Positions 8,590-17,913 are shown, counted from the first letter of the stretch. The stretch is 44,165 nucleotides of DNA from Candidatus Halocynthiibacter alkanivorans (GCF_003333265.1 NZ_QOLB01000072.1:1-44165), one strand, 5' to 3'. A program made the numbers and translations. The notes: a model not told the origin generated them from the letters alone.

Positions 8590-10020
8590 ATGGAATTTCC
8601 AAATTTCATCGGTGGCAACTGGGAGCAAACCTCCGACAGTGTCGCCAATGTAAACCCGTCTGATGTGTCCGACATCCTGGGCCATGCCGCGCAGGCCCCC
8701 CTTCAGCACGTTGAACGCGCCATCGACGCCGCCAATACCGCCGCGCCAGTCTGGGCCGCAAGCACACCACAGCAACGGTTTGACGTGCTGGACTTTGTCG
8801 GCAGTGAAATCCTGGCCCGCAAAGAAGAGCTGGGCACATTGCTGTCACGCGAAGAGGGCAAGACCCTGGCCGAAGGCATTGGCGAAGCCGCCCGCGCGGG
8901 GCAGATCTTCAAATTCTTCGCCGGTGAAGCCCTGCGTCAGCGCGGCGACCGCCTGGCCTCGGTCCGTCCCGGCGTTGAAGTCGATGTGACCCGCAGCCCG
9001 GTCGGGGTTGTCGGTCTGATCACACCGTGGAATTTCCCCATTGCTATTCCGGCATGGAAAGTCGCGCCGGCGCTGGCCTTTGGCAATGCGGTGATCCTGA
9101 AACCCGCTGCTCTGGTGCCCGGGTGTGCCCACGCTATCGCCGAAATCCTGTCCCGTTCGGGCCTGCCTGAGGGCGTGTTCAACCTGGTGATGGGCAAAGG
9201 CTCCGAAGTGGGGCCGGCTCTGATCGACAGCCCCAAGGTCAATGCGATTTCGTTTACCGGGTCCGTTGGCACCGGCAAAGGCATTGCTGCGGCCTGTGGC
9301 CTGCGGCTCAAGAAGGTCCAGCTGGAAATGGGCGGTAAAAACCCCATGGTGGTGCTGGATGACGCCGACCTGGATATTGCGGTCGATACCTGCCTGAACG
9401 GCGCGTTCTTCTCAACCGGCCAGCGCTGTACCGCGTCCTCCCGCTTTGTGGTGACCGAAGGCATCTATCAGCGTTTTGTGGCCTCCCTGTCGGAGAAAAC
9501 CGCCGCGCTGAGGGTTGGCAACGCGCTGGACGCCGCCACCCAGATGGGCCCGGTGGTAGACGCGCGTCAGTTGCAGCAAAACCTCGACTATGTTGACATC
9601 GCACGCAGCGAGGGCGGCACTGTGTCTGGCGGGCAACGGCTGAACGGGGCGACCGAGGGCTTTTACATGGCGCCCGCGCTGGTGACGGAAACCGTCAACG
9701 CCATGCGTATCAACCGCGAAGAAGTGTTTGGCCCGGTAGCCAGTGTCATCCGCGTCAAAGACTATGACGAAGCGCTGATGGTGGCCAATGACACGGAATT
9801 CGGCCTGTCGTCGGGCATCTGCACCACGTCGCTGAAATACGCCAGCCACTTCAAAGCGAACGCCCAGGCCGGCATGGTTATGGTCAACCTGCCGACGGCG
9901 GGTGTGGATTATCATGTGCCGTTTGGCGGCAGCAAAGGCTCCAGCTTTGGGTCGCGTGAGCAGGGTTCCTATGCGTGCGAATTCTATACCACCGTCAAAA
10001 CGGCATATACTTTGCCCTGA
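8590..10020 (+). CDS. hypH: Aldehyde dehydrogenase; probable 2-oxoglutarate semialdehyde dehydrogenase (copy 1)
   Basis: 476 residues, close to the usual ALDH length. Active-site elements are complete: oxyanion asparagine N148 in ITPWNFP, general base E246 in LEMGGKNP, nucleophile C280 in GQRCTASSR, and the C-terminal VNLPTAGVDYHVPFGGSKGSS segment typical of the 2-oxoglutarate-semialdehyde group. It would oxidise the deaminase product to 2-oxoglutarate with NAD(P). The start is ATG 8590 (AGAGG upstream). The frame stays open upstream into the preceding gene, but without a ribosome site. A close paralogue lies at 36605. Confidence 0.87.
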   Translation: MEFPNFIGGNWEQTSDSVANVNPSDVSDILGHAAQAPLQHVERAIDAANTAAPVWAASTPQQRFDVLDFVGSEILARKEELGTLLSREEGKTLAEGIGEAARAGQIFKFFAGEALRQRGDRLASVRPGVEVDVTRSPVGVVGLITPWNFPIAIPAWKVAPALAFGNAVILKPAALVPGCAHAIAEILSRSGLPEGVFNLVMGKGSEVGPALIDSPKVNAISFTGSVGTGKGIAAACGLRLKKVQLEMGGKNPMVVLDDADLDIAVDTCLNGAFFSTGQRCTASSRFVVTEGIYQRFVASLSEKTAALRVGNALDAATQMGPVVDARQLQQNLDYVDIARSEGGTVSGGQRLNGATEGFYMAPALVTETVNAMRINREEVFGPVASVIRVKDYDEALMVANDTEFGLSSGICTTSLKYASHFKANAQAGMVMVNLPTAGVDYHVPFGGSKGSSFGSREQGSYACEFYTTVKTAYTLP

Positions 10021-10083
10021 CGCCTATCGGGCATCCCGCTATGACGGCTGGGGTGCCCTCCCTTATTTTGTGCAGGCCAATAC

Positions 10084-11331
10084 GTGGAAAATACCTCTCA
10101 GACCATCGTGATCGGTGCCGGAATCATTGGCATCAACTGCGCCATTGGCTTGCAAAAGCGCGGGCGGCGTGTGGTGATTGTGGATCGCGAAAGTGATACC
10201 CTTGGCGCCTCTTATGGCAACGCCGGCGCCTTTGCCTTTTCCGACATCATGCCGCTCGCCGCCCCCGGCATCATGCGCAAAGCCCCCAAATGGCTGCTTG
10301 ATCCGCTTGGCCCGCTGTCCATTCCGCCGCGCTATGCGTTGCAGATCGCGCCCTGGATGCTGCGGTTCTGGCGTGCAAGCTGGCGCGACAGGGTTGAGGC
10401 CAGCACCGCCGCGCAAACCGCATTGATGGATTTTTCGCGCAGCTGTCTGATGGCTCAGATCAAAGCTGCGGATGCCGGCCATCTGCTGCGTCATGAGGGT
10501 CAGTTGCAACTCTATCAGAGCGCGGCCGAATTTAACGCCAGCCTGCCCGCATGGCAGGCGCGTGCGCGCCACGGCATTCCCTTTCGCCACCTGCAGTCTG
10601 CGGAAGAAATCGCCGCGATCCAACCCGGCATCAGCCCGGAGTTCTGTGCCGCCAGCTTTACCCCTGAATGGCACAATATCGTTGATCCGGCTGCATACAT
10701 GCAGCATCTGATCACGCTGTTTCGCCAGGCCGGCGGCGAGATCCGGCGCGCGAAAATCACCGCTTTGGCGCAGCATGACACCGGTGTGTCGCTGACAACG
10801 GCAACTGGTCAGACGCTGCAAGCCAAAGACGTGGTTGTTGCCAGCGGTGCCTGGTCACGCGATCTGGCACGCAGCATTGGTGACAGGATCCCGCTGGAAA
10901 CAGAGCGTGGATATAACACCACGCTGCCCGCCGGCGCATTTGATCTGCGCACCCACCTGACCTTTGGCGGCCATGGCTTTGTGGTGACACGCATCGGTGA
11001 CGGCATCCGTGTCGGCGGCGCTGTTGAACTGGGCGGGCTGAACTTGCCGCCCAACTACAAACGCGCCAAAGTATTGCTGGACAAGGCACAGCGATTTTTG
11101 CCCGGGCTGAAAGAGACGGGCGGTGAGCAATGGATGGGCTTTCGCCCCTCACTTCCTGACAGCCTGCCGGTGATTGGCCGCTCGCCTGGCAACACCCGGA
11201 TCACCTATGCGTTCGGACACGGCCACCTGGGACTGACCCAGTCCTCCGGCACCGGTGAACTGGTGGCCGACCTCGTGACGCAAAGAGCAACTGCAATTGA
11301 TGTAACGGCTTTCCGGCCGGACCGTTTTTGA
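10084..11331 (+). CDS. hypO: FAD-dependent D-amino-acid dehydrogenase; probable cis-4-hydroxy-D-proline dehydrogenase
   Basis: 415 residues of the DAO/DadA family. The N-terminal dinucleotide motif is VIGAGIIGINCA (from residue 9), with a ribose-binding acid in VVIVDRES. The C-terminal FAD-binding segment reads WMGFRPSLPDSLPVIGRSP then FGHGHLGLTQSSGTGELVADL. In the hydroxyproline route this enzyme oxidises cis-4-hydroxy-D-proline, the epimerase product, to 1-pyrroline-4-hydroxy-2-carboxylate. It probably works at the inner face of the membrane, passing electrons to the respiratory chain. Initiation is at GTG 10084, with only a weak upstream purine stretch. The 63-base gap after the aldehyde dehydrogenase and the 11-base gap to the epimerase keep it in the operon. 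Confidence 0.85.
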   Translation: MENTSQTIVIGAGIIGINCAIGLQKRGRRVVIVDRESDTLGASYGNAGAFAFSDIMPLAAPGIMRKAPKWLLDPLGPLSIPPRYALQIAPWMLRFWRASWRDRVEASTAAQTALMDFSRSCLMAQIKAADAGHLLRHEGQLQLYQSAAEFNASLPAWQARARHGIPFRHLQSAEEIAAIQPGISPEFCAASFTPEWHNIVDPAAYMQHLITLFRQAGGEIRRAKITALAQHDTGVSLTTATGQTLQAKDVVVASGAWSRDLARSIGDRIPLETERGYNTTLPAGAFDLRTHLTFGGHGFVVTRIGDGIRVGGAVELGGLNLPPNYKRAKVLLDKAQRFLPGLKETGGEQWMGFRPSLPDSLPVIGRSPGNTRITYAFGHGHLGLTQSSGTGELVADLVTQRATAIDVTAFRPDRF

Positions 11332-11342
11332 AAGAGCACGAT

Positions 11343-12344
11343 ATGACACAACATACTTTCATGTGCATCGACGGCCATACCTGCGGCAACCCGGTGCGGG
11401 TCGTCACCGGCGGCGCGCCGCAGCTTGAGGGCAAAACCATGCTGGAACGCCGGGCGCATTTTCTGGCCGAGTTTGACTGGATCCGCACCGGGCTGATGTT
11501 TGAGCCGCGTGGCCACGACCAGATGTCCGGCGCGATCCTCTATCCGCCGACGCGCGAGGATTGTGACATCGGTATCCTGTTCATCGAAACCTCGGGCTGT
11601 CTGCCGATGTGCGGCCACGGCACCATTGGCACTGTGACCACGGCGATTGAAAACGGGCTGGTGACACCCAAAACACCAGGCATTCTGCGGCTGGACACAC
11701 CGGCCGGGCTGGTGATCGCGGAATATCGCCAGCAGGGCCGTTTTGTCGAAGAAGTGCGCCTGACCAACGTGCCGTCATTTCTGTACAGGACCGGTCTTGC
11801 GGCCGAGGTGGAAGGCCTTGGGGAAATCACCGTCGATGTGGCTTATGGCGGCAATTTCTATGCCATCGTAGAAACCCAGGAGGCGTTCAAGGACATAGCC
11901 GATCACCGCGCCATCGATCTGGTGGGCTGGAGCCCGAAACTGCGCGCCGCGCTGAATGAAAAATACGACTTTGTGCACCCTGAAAAGCCGGAGATCACCG
12001 GCCTGTCCCACATCCTGTGGACTGGCAAGCCGCAACATCCCGAGGCCACGGCGCGCAACGCGGTGTTTTACGGCGACAAAGCGATTGACCGCTCACCCTG
12101 TGGCACCGGCACCTCGGCACGCATGGCGCAATGGGCCGCGCGCGGCGATCTGAAAAAGGGCGATGACTTCATCCACGAAAGCATCATCGGATCCCTGTTC
12201 CGGGGCCGGGTGGAAGACAACGTAACACTGGGGGAGACCGAGGCAATCATCCCTTCAATCGGCGGCTGGGCGCGGGTCACCGGCTATAACACCATCTTCA
12301 TTGATGAGCGCGACCCCTATGCCCATGGCTTTGTAGTAAACTGA
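11343..12344 (+). CDS. hypRE: 4-hydroxyproline 2-epimerase (proline racemase superfamily, Cys/Cys)
   Basis: 333 residues. Both catalytic cysteines of the superfamily are present: C90 in [10 protein letters not shown] and C253 in [11 protein letters not shown], acting as the acid/base pair on opposite faces of C-alpha. It interconverts trans-4-hydroxy-L-proline and cis-4-hydroxy-D-proline, the entry step of the pathway encoded around it. The N-terminus ([14 protein letters not shown]) and [14 protein letters not shown] are typical of the hydroxyproline epimerase subgroup rather than of clostridial proline racemase, judged from memory. The start is ATG 11343 with AAAGAG upstream. A TTG at 11328 would overlap the previous gene. 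It is followed after 10 bases by the enolase-superfamily gene. Confidence 0.88.
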   Translation: MTQHTFMCIDGHTCGNPVRVVTGGAPQLEGKTMLERRAHFLAEFDWIRTGLMFEPRGHDQMSGAILYPPTREDCDIGILFIETSGCLPMCGHGTIGTVTTAIENGLVTPKTPGILRLDTPAGLVIAEYRQQGRFVEEVRLTNVPSFLYRTGLAAEVEGLGEITVDVAYGGNFYAIVETQEAFKDIADHRAIDLVGWSPKLRAALNEKYDFVHPEKPEITGLSHILWTGKPQHPEATARNAVFYGDKAIDRSPCGTGTSARMAQWAARGDLKKGDDFIHESIIGSLFRGRVEDNVTLGETEAIIPSIGGWARVTGYNTIFIDERDPYAHGFVVN

Positions 12345-12354
12345 GGAAAACACC

Positions 12355-13458
12355 ATGAAAATCACCGAAATCAACGCCTGGCAGGTTGATCTGCCGCTCA
12401 AAGAAGGCCGCTACAGCTGGTCCAACGGCAATTTCATCGACGTCTTTGACAGCACAGTAATCGAAATCAAAACCGATGAAGGCCTGTCAGGTTACGCGGA
12501 ATGCTGCCCGCTGGGCTCGGCCTATCTGCCGTCTTATGCACGCGGCGTGCGGGCGGGGCTGGAAGAACTTGCACCACATCTGATTGGCTGTGACCCGCTG
12601 AACATCGGCATGATCAACCGCATTATGGATGCGGCATTGCGTGGCCACCCCTACGCCAAAGCGCCGATCGATATTGCCTGCTGGGATCTGCTGGGCAAGG
12701 TCACAGGTCAGCCCGTTTACAACCTTCTGGGCGGGGCGGCACAGGATGAGGTCGCACTTTACCGGGCTATTTCGCAAGAAAGCCCCGAAGCGATGGCGGC
12801 CAAAATCGCCGGCTACAGCGCGGAGGGCTATACCAAGTTTCAGCTGAAAGTCGGCGGCAATGCCAATGACGATATTGAGCGTATTCACGCCACGCGCGAA
12901 GTTCTGAAACCCTCTGATCTGCTGGTGGCCGATGCCAACACCGGCTGGACCCGGCACGAGGCGGCCCGCGTCGTCGGCGCGGTGTCCGATCTGGACGTCT
13001 ATATTGAGCAGCCCTGCCTGACCTATGAAGAAAGCGTGTCAATCCGGCGCCGCACCGCGCTGCCCTTTGTGCTGGACGAGGTGATTGATGGCCCAGGCAT
13101 GCTTGTGCGCGGTCTCGCCGAAGACGCAATGGACGTGATCAACCTCAAGATCTCCAAAGTGGGCGGGCTGACCCGGGCAAAACTGATGCGCGACCTCTGT
13201 GTGGCGTCGGGCATCCCGATGACCATCGAAGACACCTGGGGCGGCGACATCACCACCGCAACCATCGCGCATCTGGCGCGCTCTACTCCGGAAGAGTTCT
13301 GTTTCTCCGCCACAGATTTCAACAGCTACGGCACCGTCAAAATCGCCGATGGCGCCCCAAAACGTGTGAACGGAAAAATGACCGCCAGCGACCGGCCCGG
13401 CCTTGGCATCGATCCGGATTTCGATGTGCTCGGCGATGCGGTTCTGACCATCAATTAG
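12355..13458 (+). CDS. Muconate-lactonizing-type enolase superfamily enzyme acting on a proline derivative
   Basis: 367 residues. The barrel shows a KxxxK pair K161/K165 (KFQLKVGG), metal ligands D193 (VADANTGW), E218 (YIEQPC) and D241 (FVLDEVID), and a second general base K265 ([11 protein letters not shown]). Lysines on both faces suit 1,1-proton transfer or beta-elimination at C-alpha. Two characterised relatives are, from memory, hydroxyproline-betaine 2-epimerase (HpbD of Pelagibaca) and cis-3-hydroxy-L-proline dehydratase of Labrenzia. The sequence feels closer to the latter, but I cannot align it here. If dehydratase, the product is pyrroline-2-carboxylate. If epimerase, it would handle a betaine. 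Good AGG-type site before the ATG, and tight spacing on both sides within the operon. Confidence 0.75.
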   Translation: MKITEINAWQVDLPLKEGRYSWSNGNFIDVFDSTVIEIKTDEGLSGYAECCPLGSAYLPSYARGVRAGLEELAPHLIGCDPLNIGMINRIMDAALRGHPYAKAPIDIACWDLLGKVTGQPVYNLLGGAAQDEVALYRAISQESPEAMAAKIAGYSAEGYTKFQLKVGGNANDDIERIHATREVLKPSDLLVADANTGWTRHEAARVVGAVSDLDVYIEQPCLTYEESVSIRRRTALPFVLDEVIDGPGMLVRGLAEDAMDVINLKISKVGGLTRAKLMRDLCVASGIPMTIEDTWGGDITTATIAHLARSTPEEFCFSATDFNSYGTVKIADGAPKRVNGKMTASDRPGLGIDPDFDVLGDAVLTIN

Positions 13459-13467
13459 GGGATAGCT

Positions 13468-14493
13468 ATGCGAAGTTCCAAGATCATCCATGTGGTGTCC
13501 TGCCATGCAGAGGGCGAAGTCGGCGATGTCATTGTCGGCGGCGTAACCCCTCCGCCGGGCGACACGCTCTGGCAGCAAAGCCGCTTCATTGCCAAAGATG
13601 AGGTGTTGCGGAACTTCGTGTTGAACGAACCACGTGGCGGAGTGTTTCGCCACGTGAACCTGCTGGTACCGCCAAAGGACCCGCGCGCGGATGCCGCCTT
13701 TATCATCATGGAGCCCGAAGACACGCCGCCCATGTCGGGCTCCAACTCAATCTGCGTCTCTACCGTGCTGCTGGACAGTGGCATCATCCCAATGAGCGAG
13801 CCGGTCACCGAAATGGTATTAGAGGCCCCCGGCGGGCTTGTCCGGGTCCGCGCAGACTGCAAAAACGGCAAAGCCGAACGCATCACGGTGCAAAACCTGC
13901 CCTCCTTTGTGGACCAGCTTGATGCCAAATTGCAGGTCGGAGGGCTGGGCGAACTCACCGTCGATACGGCTTATGGTGGTGACAGTTTTGTCATTGTGGA
14001 TGCGGCGTCCCTGGGCTTTGACATCACCGAAAACGAGGCGCGTGACATTGCCCGGCTGGGGGTCCGGATCACCGATGCTGCGAACGAGCAGCTTGGTTTT
14101 ACCCACCCGGAAAACCCGGAGTGGGACCACATTTCATTCTGTCTTTTTGCCGGTGCTCTGCGCGAAACGGAAAACGGCTACACCGCGCGGTCTGCTGTGG
14201 CGATTAAGCCGGGCAAAGTCGACCGCTCCCCCACCGGCACAGCGGTGTCCGCACGCATGGCGGTGATGCACGCCAGAGGCCAGATGGATCAGGGGCAGAC
14301 CTTCACCGCCACCTCGATCATTGGTTCAACGTTTACCGGGCGGATCGCCGGGGCTGCAGAAGTAGGCGGGCGTCCGGCCATTATTCCGGAAATCTCCGGG
14401 CGCGGTTGGGTCACAGGCATCCATCAGCATATGCTTGATCCGGACGATCCCTGGCCAGAGGGTTACCGGATCAACGACACCTGGGGTCTGTAG
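13468..14493 (+). CDS. Proline-racemase-superfamily protein with Ser/Thr at the two catalytic positions
   Basis: 341 residues with the diaminopimelate-epimerase-like double fold of the superfamily ([41 protein letters not shown]). The first catalytic position is S90 in [11 protein letters not shown] and the second is T256 in [11 protein letters not shown], so neither cysteine is present. Replacement of the second cysteine by threonine is known in trans-3-hydroxy-L-proline dehydratases, which usually keep the first cysteine. A dehydratase or other lyase acting on a hydroxyproline isomer is therefore more likely than an epimerase, but the Ser/Thr pair leaves activity open. Ribosome site GGGGATA before ATG 13468, 9 bases after the enolase-family gene. 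Last gene of the operon. Confidence 0.78.
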   Translation: MRSSKIIHVVSCHAEGEVGDVIVGGVTPPPGDTLWQQSRFIAKDEVLRNFVLNEPRGGVFRHVNLLVPPKDPRADAAFIIMEPEDTPPMSGSNSICVSTVLLDSGIIPMSEPVTEMVLEAPGGLVRVRADCKNGKAERITVQNLPSFVDQLDAKLQVGGLGELTVDTAYGGDSFVIVDAASLGFDITENEARDIARLGVRITDAANEQLGFTHPENPEWDHISFCLFAGALRETENGYTARSAVAIKPGKVDRSPTGTAVSARMAVMHARGQMDQGQTFTATSIIGSTFTGRIAGAAEVGGRPAIIPEISGRGWVTGIHQHMLDPDDPWPEGYRINDTWGL

Positions 14494-14534
14494 GTTTCCA
14501 TGCAAACAGCAAACGAAGGATCGCCTGACGGACT

Positions 14535-14581
14535 GGTTTCACTGAAACCACGCGATTTTTCGATTTCCACGGTGGTTTTTT
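14535..14581 (+). terminator. Possible terminator of the hydroxyproline operon
   Basis: About 40 bases after the last stop, AAACCAC (14545-14551) can pair with GTGGTTT (14572-14578), followed directly by more Ts. An alternative short stem GGTTTC/GAAACC (14535-14549) precedes a five-T run. The long loop makes this only moderately convincing. Confidence 0.4.
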
Positions 14582-14613
14582 GGCCGGCCGCCTGGCGGAC
14601 CCTAACGGCATCT

Positions 14614-14670
14614 GCGCATGGCGTTCATGAAAAGGAACGCCACATGCGCACGACGCCTTCGAAAGGCGTC
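14614..14670. repeat. Two adjacent strong hairpins
   Basis: The first (14614-14649) has arms GCGCAT + GGCGTTC and GAACGCC + ATGCGC with a two-base bulge and a seven- to eight-base loop. The second (14652-14670) pairs GACGCC with GGCGTC around TTCGAAA. They lie between the hydroxyproline operon and the convergent inositol-type operon, so a shared termination or insulation role is possible. Confidence 0.6.
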
Positions 14671-14922
14671 TGAGCGGAGCATCGCCGCGCCGCGCGGGAC
14701 ATGGGCTAAGGGGGGCACAACGGTACGGTGCGCTCTGCAGGGCGCCATGAGATGCCCCACTCCTCATCGCTGGGTGGCGCTGTGTGCGGGGGGCAAGGTC
14801 CCGCAGCGCACAGCGCTCACGCTGGGAAGCCCAAAGAAGCCCAACAATGCTAGCTTTCAAACAGTCGTGTGCGGCCAATGGTGATCAGATCAAGCGTTTT
14901 CATTTTGATGTCTCCCCCGTGC

Positions 14923-15924
14923 TCAGACCAGTTCCGTCAGGCTGACGGCGCGCCCCTCAGCCTCAGATTTCAGCGCCGCTTCCGCCAGCGCCAGTGCCAA
15001 TTCACCGTCTTTTCCCGATGGGGTCGCTGCGGTGCCGTCATTGATTGCGGCAACAAATGCAGCGATTTCTGCTGCATAGGCTTCGGTGTAACGGGTCATG
15101 AAGAAATCATGCAGCGGCGGCCGGGTAAACCCGTCACCATTGGCGATCTCGATTGACACCGGGCGCTGATTTTCTGCCGCGATCATGCCGTCAGAGCCAT
15201 GCACCTCGATGCGCTGGTCATAGCCATAGGTGGCGCGGCGGGAGTTGGAAATCACGCACTGGCGGCCCGAGCCGGTGGTGAGGATGACCGAGGCCGTGTC
15301 AAAATCATTGTGTTCCGCGACTTTGGCATCAACTAGGCAGGAGGCCGAAGCCTGCACCGTTGCGATCTCGTCGCCAAGCAGGAAACGCGCCATATCGAAA
15401 TCGTGGATCGTCATGTCGCGGAAAATACCGCCGGAGACATCAATATAGTCGAGCGGTGGCAGACCGGGATCACGCGAGGTGATATTGACCTGTTCCACTT
15501 TGCCAATCTTGCCGGTAGTGATTGCGTCTTTGACGGCGGCAAAATGCGGGTCAAACCGGCGGTTGAATCCAAGCATCAGCGTGGCGCCGCAGTCTTCAAC
15601 CTCAGCAAGACATTCGCGCACCCGCTTCAGGTCCAGATCGATCGGCTTCTCGCAAAAGATCGCTTTGCCGGCGCGGGCGAATTTTTCGATCAGATCGGCG
15701 TGGGTATTGGTCGGGGTACAGATCACCACCGCATCAATATCATCCGCAGCCAGGATCGCATCCACTGTACGCACGTCGCAGCCATATTCGCCGGCAACCT
15801 CATTGGCGGCGGCTTCAAACGCGTCGGCAACGGCAACCAGGGTTGCATTGCTCTGAGACGCAATGGCTTTGGCGTGAACACGTCCGATGCGGCCTGCGCC
15901 GAGAAGGGCAATTCTAAGAGACAT
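14923..15924 (-). CDS. iolG: Gfo/Idh/MocA oxidoreductase; probable myo-inositol 2-dehydrogenase
   Basis: 333 residues. An N-terminal Rossmann fold (IALLGAGRIGRVHAK) is followed by CEKPID with catalytic K93, GFNRRFDP, and the C-terminal sheet domain with DMTIHDFDMARFLLGDE, giving the expected D170/H174 pair of inositol dehydrogenases. It would oxidise myo-inositol or a related cyclitol to the 2-keto compound with NAD. It is the last gene of a minus-strand operon carrying a sugar-type ABC importer and a TIM-barrel isomerase, consistent with cyclitol uptake and breakdown. The rest of the inositol pathway (iolBCDE) is not in this window. scyllo-Inositol or another polyol substrate is possible. 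Confidence 0.83.
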   Translation of the reverse strand: MSLRIALLGAGRIGRVHAKAIASQSNATLVAVADAFEAAANEVAGEYGCDVRTVDAILAADDIDAVVICTPTNTHADLIEKFARAGKAIFCEKPIDLDLKRVRECLAEVEDCGATLMLGFNRRFDPHFAAVKDAITTGKIGKVEQVNITSRDPGLPPLDYIDVSGGIFRDMTIHDFDMARFLLGDEIATVQASASCLVDAKVAEHNDFDTASVILTTGSGRQCVISNSRRATYGYDQRIEVHGSDGMIAAENQRPVSIEIANGDGFTRPPLHDFFMTRYTEAYAAEIAAFVAAINDGTAATPSGKDGELALALAEAALKSEAEGRAVSLTELV

Positions 15925-15987
15925 GAGAGGGGATCCAAAGGGCAGGGGGCCAGCCCCGGAAACAGGCAGGGACTGGCCGGATTAAAA

Positions 15988-16749
15988 TTAGTTTGGCATC
16001 GCGCCGGGCACATCTTCGGCGTGTTTGATGCCCGTGATCAGCTCGACCAGTTCAGAACCATCGGTGTTTTTCGCATCCAGCGAACAGACAATCCTGCCCC
16101 GGCGGAACACAAAGATCCGGTCCACCAGATCAAACACCTGGCGCAGGTTGTGGCTGATCAGGATCAGTGGAATGCCCTGAGCTTTCAGCTTTTTGATGAT
16201 CTCTTCCACCTGGGCGGTTTCCGCCACGCCCAACGCCGCAGTCGGTTCATCCATGATGATCAGTTTGGAGGCAAAGGCCGCAGCCCGGCTGATCGCGACA
16301 CACTGGCGTTGACCACCGGACATATTCCGGATGGTGTTTTTCAGATGTGGGATCTTCACACCGGTGGTTTTCAGACCTTCCAGCGCGATCTCGGTCATCT
16401 TCTTTTCATCGAGAATTGAAAACGGCCCGAGATTAAATCTGGTCAGCTCGCGGCCAAGGAAGATATTGGAGGGCACGTCGAGCTCATCCGCCAGCGCAAG
16501 GTTCTGAAACACGGTTTCTATACCAGCTTCGCGCGCATCCATCGGACCGCCAAACCGGACTTCGTGACCGTCAAAAAAGATCCGCCCCTTGGTTGGCTGC
16601 TCTACGCCGGTCAACTGGCGCACGATGGTGGATTTCCCGGCGCCATTGTCGCCAACGATGGCAACATGTTCACCACGTCGCATGAAGAAGTTGGCGTCAT
16701 TCATCGCCTCAACGCCGCCGTAATGTTTGCTCAGACCTTCGGTCCGCAA
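15988..16749 (-). CDS. Sugar/cyclitol ABC transporter ATPase, 5' end interrupted by TAG
   Basis: 253 residues from TTG 16749. It is a single-domain ATPase (FrcA-like length, about half of RbsA). Walker A IVGDNGAGKST, Q-loop VFQNLAL, signature MSGGQRQCVAISRA, Walker B LIIMDEPTAALG and the H-loop LISHNL are intact. The best initiation signal is upstream: ATG 16773 has AGGAG eight bases before it, in the same frame, but codon 4 is TAG (16762-16764). Read through, the N-terminus would give DDFLLRTEGLSKHYGG, which matches the usual first strand. Starting at TTG loses part of that strand. The gene may therefore be weakly expressed, newly inactivated or affected by a base-call error. Confidence 0.75.
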   Translation of the reverse strand: MRTEGLSKHYGGVEAMNDANFFMRRGEHVAIVGDNGAGKSTIVRQLTGVEQPTKGRIFFDGHEVRFGGPMDAREAGIETVFQNLALADELDVPSNIFLGRELTRFNLGPFSILDEKKMTEIALEGLKTTGVKIPHLKNTIRNMSGGQRQCVAISRAAAFASKLIIMDEPTAALGVAETAQVEEIIKKLKAQGIPLILISHNLRQVFDLVDRIFVFRRGRIVCSLDAKNTDGSELVELITGIKHAEDVPGAMPN

Positions 16750-16761
16750 AAGAAAATCGTC

Positions 16762-16773
16762 CTAATTTTGCAT
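16762..16773 (-). other. ATG-CAA-AAT-TAG: premature stop after a well-placed start
   Basis: Four codons at the natural start of the ATPase gene, ending in an amber codon in frame with the rest. The upstream AGGAG lies 11 bases after the permease stop. The TAG is followed by GA, forming an AGGA that sits about ten bases before the TTG at 16749, so reinitiation is conceivable. Confidence 0.8.
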
Positions 16774-16784
16774 CTCTGGTTCTC

Positions 16785-17807
16785 CTATTTCACGACAACG
16801 CGGGTTTTCTGGCGATAAACGTCATAAACGACGGCGGCGACAATAATCATTCCTTTGATCATTTCCTGGTAGTAGGCATCGATGCGCAGGAAGGTGAAGC
16901 CGGAGATGATCACGCCGAAGATCAGCATGCCGAGCGCTGTACCGATAATCGAACCACGGCCACCCGAGAGTGAGGTGCCGCCGATCACTGCCATGGCAAT
17001 GGCGTCGAGCTCATACATTGTCCCCATTCCGGCCTGAGCAGTCAGACCGCGTGATGCCACGACCATGCCGGCAAATGCCGCCAGTGCGCCGGCGATGACA
17101 TAGACCAGCAGCAGGTGTCTTTCGACATTGATGCCGGAAATCCGCGCGGCTTCGGCGTTCGAGCCGATCGCGTATGTGTGCTTGCCATAGACGGTATAGC
17201 GCAGCGCCAGTTGGAACAGCACCGCCAGGATGATAAACCACAGCACCGGTGTCATGCCTTCGCCCAGCCCGGCGAAACTGTCAGTGGGAAAGGAAACCGG
17301 CTTGCCTTTGGTGTACCATTTGGCGATGCCGCGGGCGGTCACCATCATACCGAGCGTGGCGATAAAAGGCGGGATTTTTGCATAGGCTATCAAGGCTCCG
17401 TTCACGAGCCCCGCCAGGACGCCACAGGACAGCCCCACAATCAGCGGGATCAGCAGCGGCAGATCTGTCAGCGCCGGATAGACCGCCCTGGTGTAGCTGC
17501 TGACCTGCGCAAAACTCATCGCGAACATTGCGGTGGCGCCGACCACGGAGCCCGAAGACAGGTCAATGCCGCCGGTGATGATGACCTGGGTGACTCCAAT
17601 TGCGATGATGCCGACCACCGAGACCTGCAGGATCATGATGCTGAGGCGCTGTGCGTTGAACAGGAAACTTTGCCCCTGAAAAATCCAGCCCAGGACCTCA
17701 AAAATTACTGCGATGCCGATCAGACCATACAGCACATTCAGTTCCGGCGGCTTGACCCGTTGTCCCGAATGTTGCGAAATATCGCCTTCGTATTTCAACT
17801 CTACCAT
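16785..17807 (-). CDS. Sugar/cyclitol ABC permease (RbsC family)
   Basis: 340 residues with about ten hydrophobic segments, for example [47 protein letters not shown] and [13 protein letters not shown]. The cytoplasmic coupling loop [18 protein letters not shown] and [17 protein letters not shown] are typical of BPD_transp_2 permeases. The start is ATG 17807, with a very strong GGGGGAGG upstream. Upstream in-frame ATGs (17894) fall in the intercistronic hairpin zone. It forms a homodimeric channel with the neighbouring ATPase and binding protein. Confidence 0.88.
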   Translation of the reverse strand: MVELKYEGDISQHSGQRVKPPELNVLYGLIGIAVIFEVLGWIFQGQSFLFNAQRLSIMILQVSVVGIIAIGVTQVIITGGIDLSSGSVVGATAMFAMSFAQVSSYTRAVYPALTDLPLLIPLIVGLSCGVLAGLVNGALIAYAKIPPFIATLGMMVTARGIAKWYTKGKPVSFPTDSFAGLGEGMTPVLWFIILAVLFQLALRYTVYGKHTYAIGSNAEAARISGINVERHLLLVYVIAGALAAFAGMVVASRGLTAQAGMGTMYELDAIAMAVIGGTSLSGGRGSIIGTALGMLIFGVIISGFTFLRIDAYYQEMIKGMIIVAAVVYDVYRQKTRVVVK

Positions 17808-17870
17808 TTTTTCCTCCCCCAAACGCCTCGTCAGACCCGGCATTACTGAGACCGGAAAAATCGAAAATGA

Positions 17871-17890
17871 GGAGCGCCATGCGGCGCTCC
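17871..17890 (-). other. Intercistronic hairpin between binding-protein and permease genes
   Basis: A perfect eight-base-pair stem GGAGCGCC / GGCGCTCC with a four-base loop lies in the 106-base gap. No T-run follows in the direction of transcription. It is suited to protecting the abundant binding-protein message and reducing downstream expression. Confidence 0.75.
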
Positions 17891-17913
17891 CCAAGGCTTT
17901 GGTATTTTGTGTA

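Larger units (their letters stand above)
14494..14922. other. Convergent intergenic region
   Basis: About 430 bases lie between two convergent operons. Apart from the possible terminator and the two hairpins listed separately, I see no credible gene. The short open frames have neither ribosome sites nor protein-like composition. Confidence 0.6.

Noticed and set aside
15403-16419. A 338-codon open frame on the plus strand
   Set aside because: It lies antisense to the iolG-like and ATPase genes, has no ribosome site and reads as low-complexity H/G/R-rich shadow protein.
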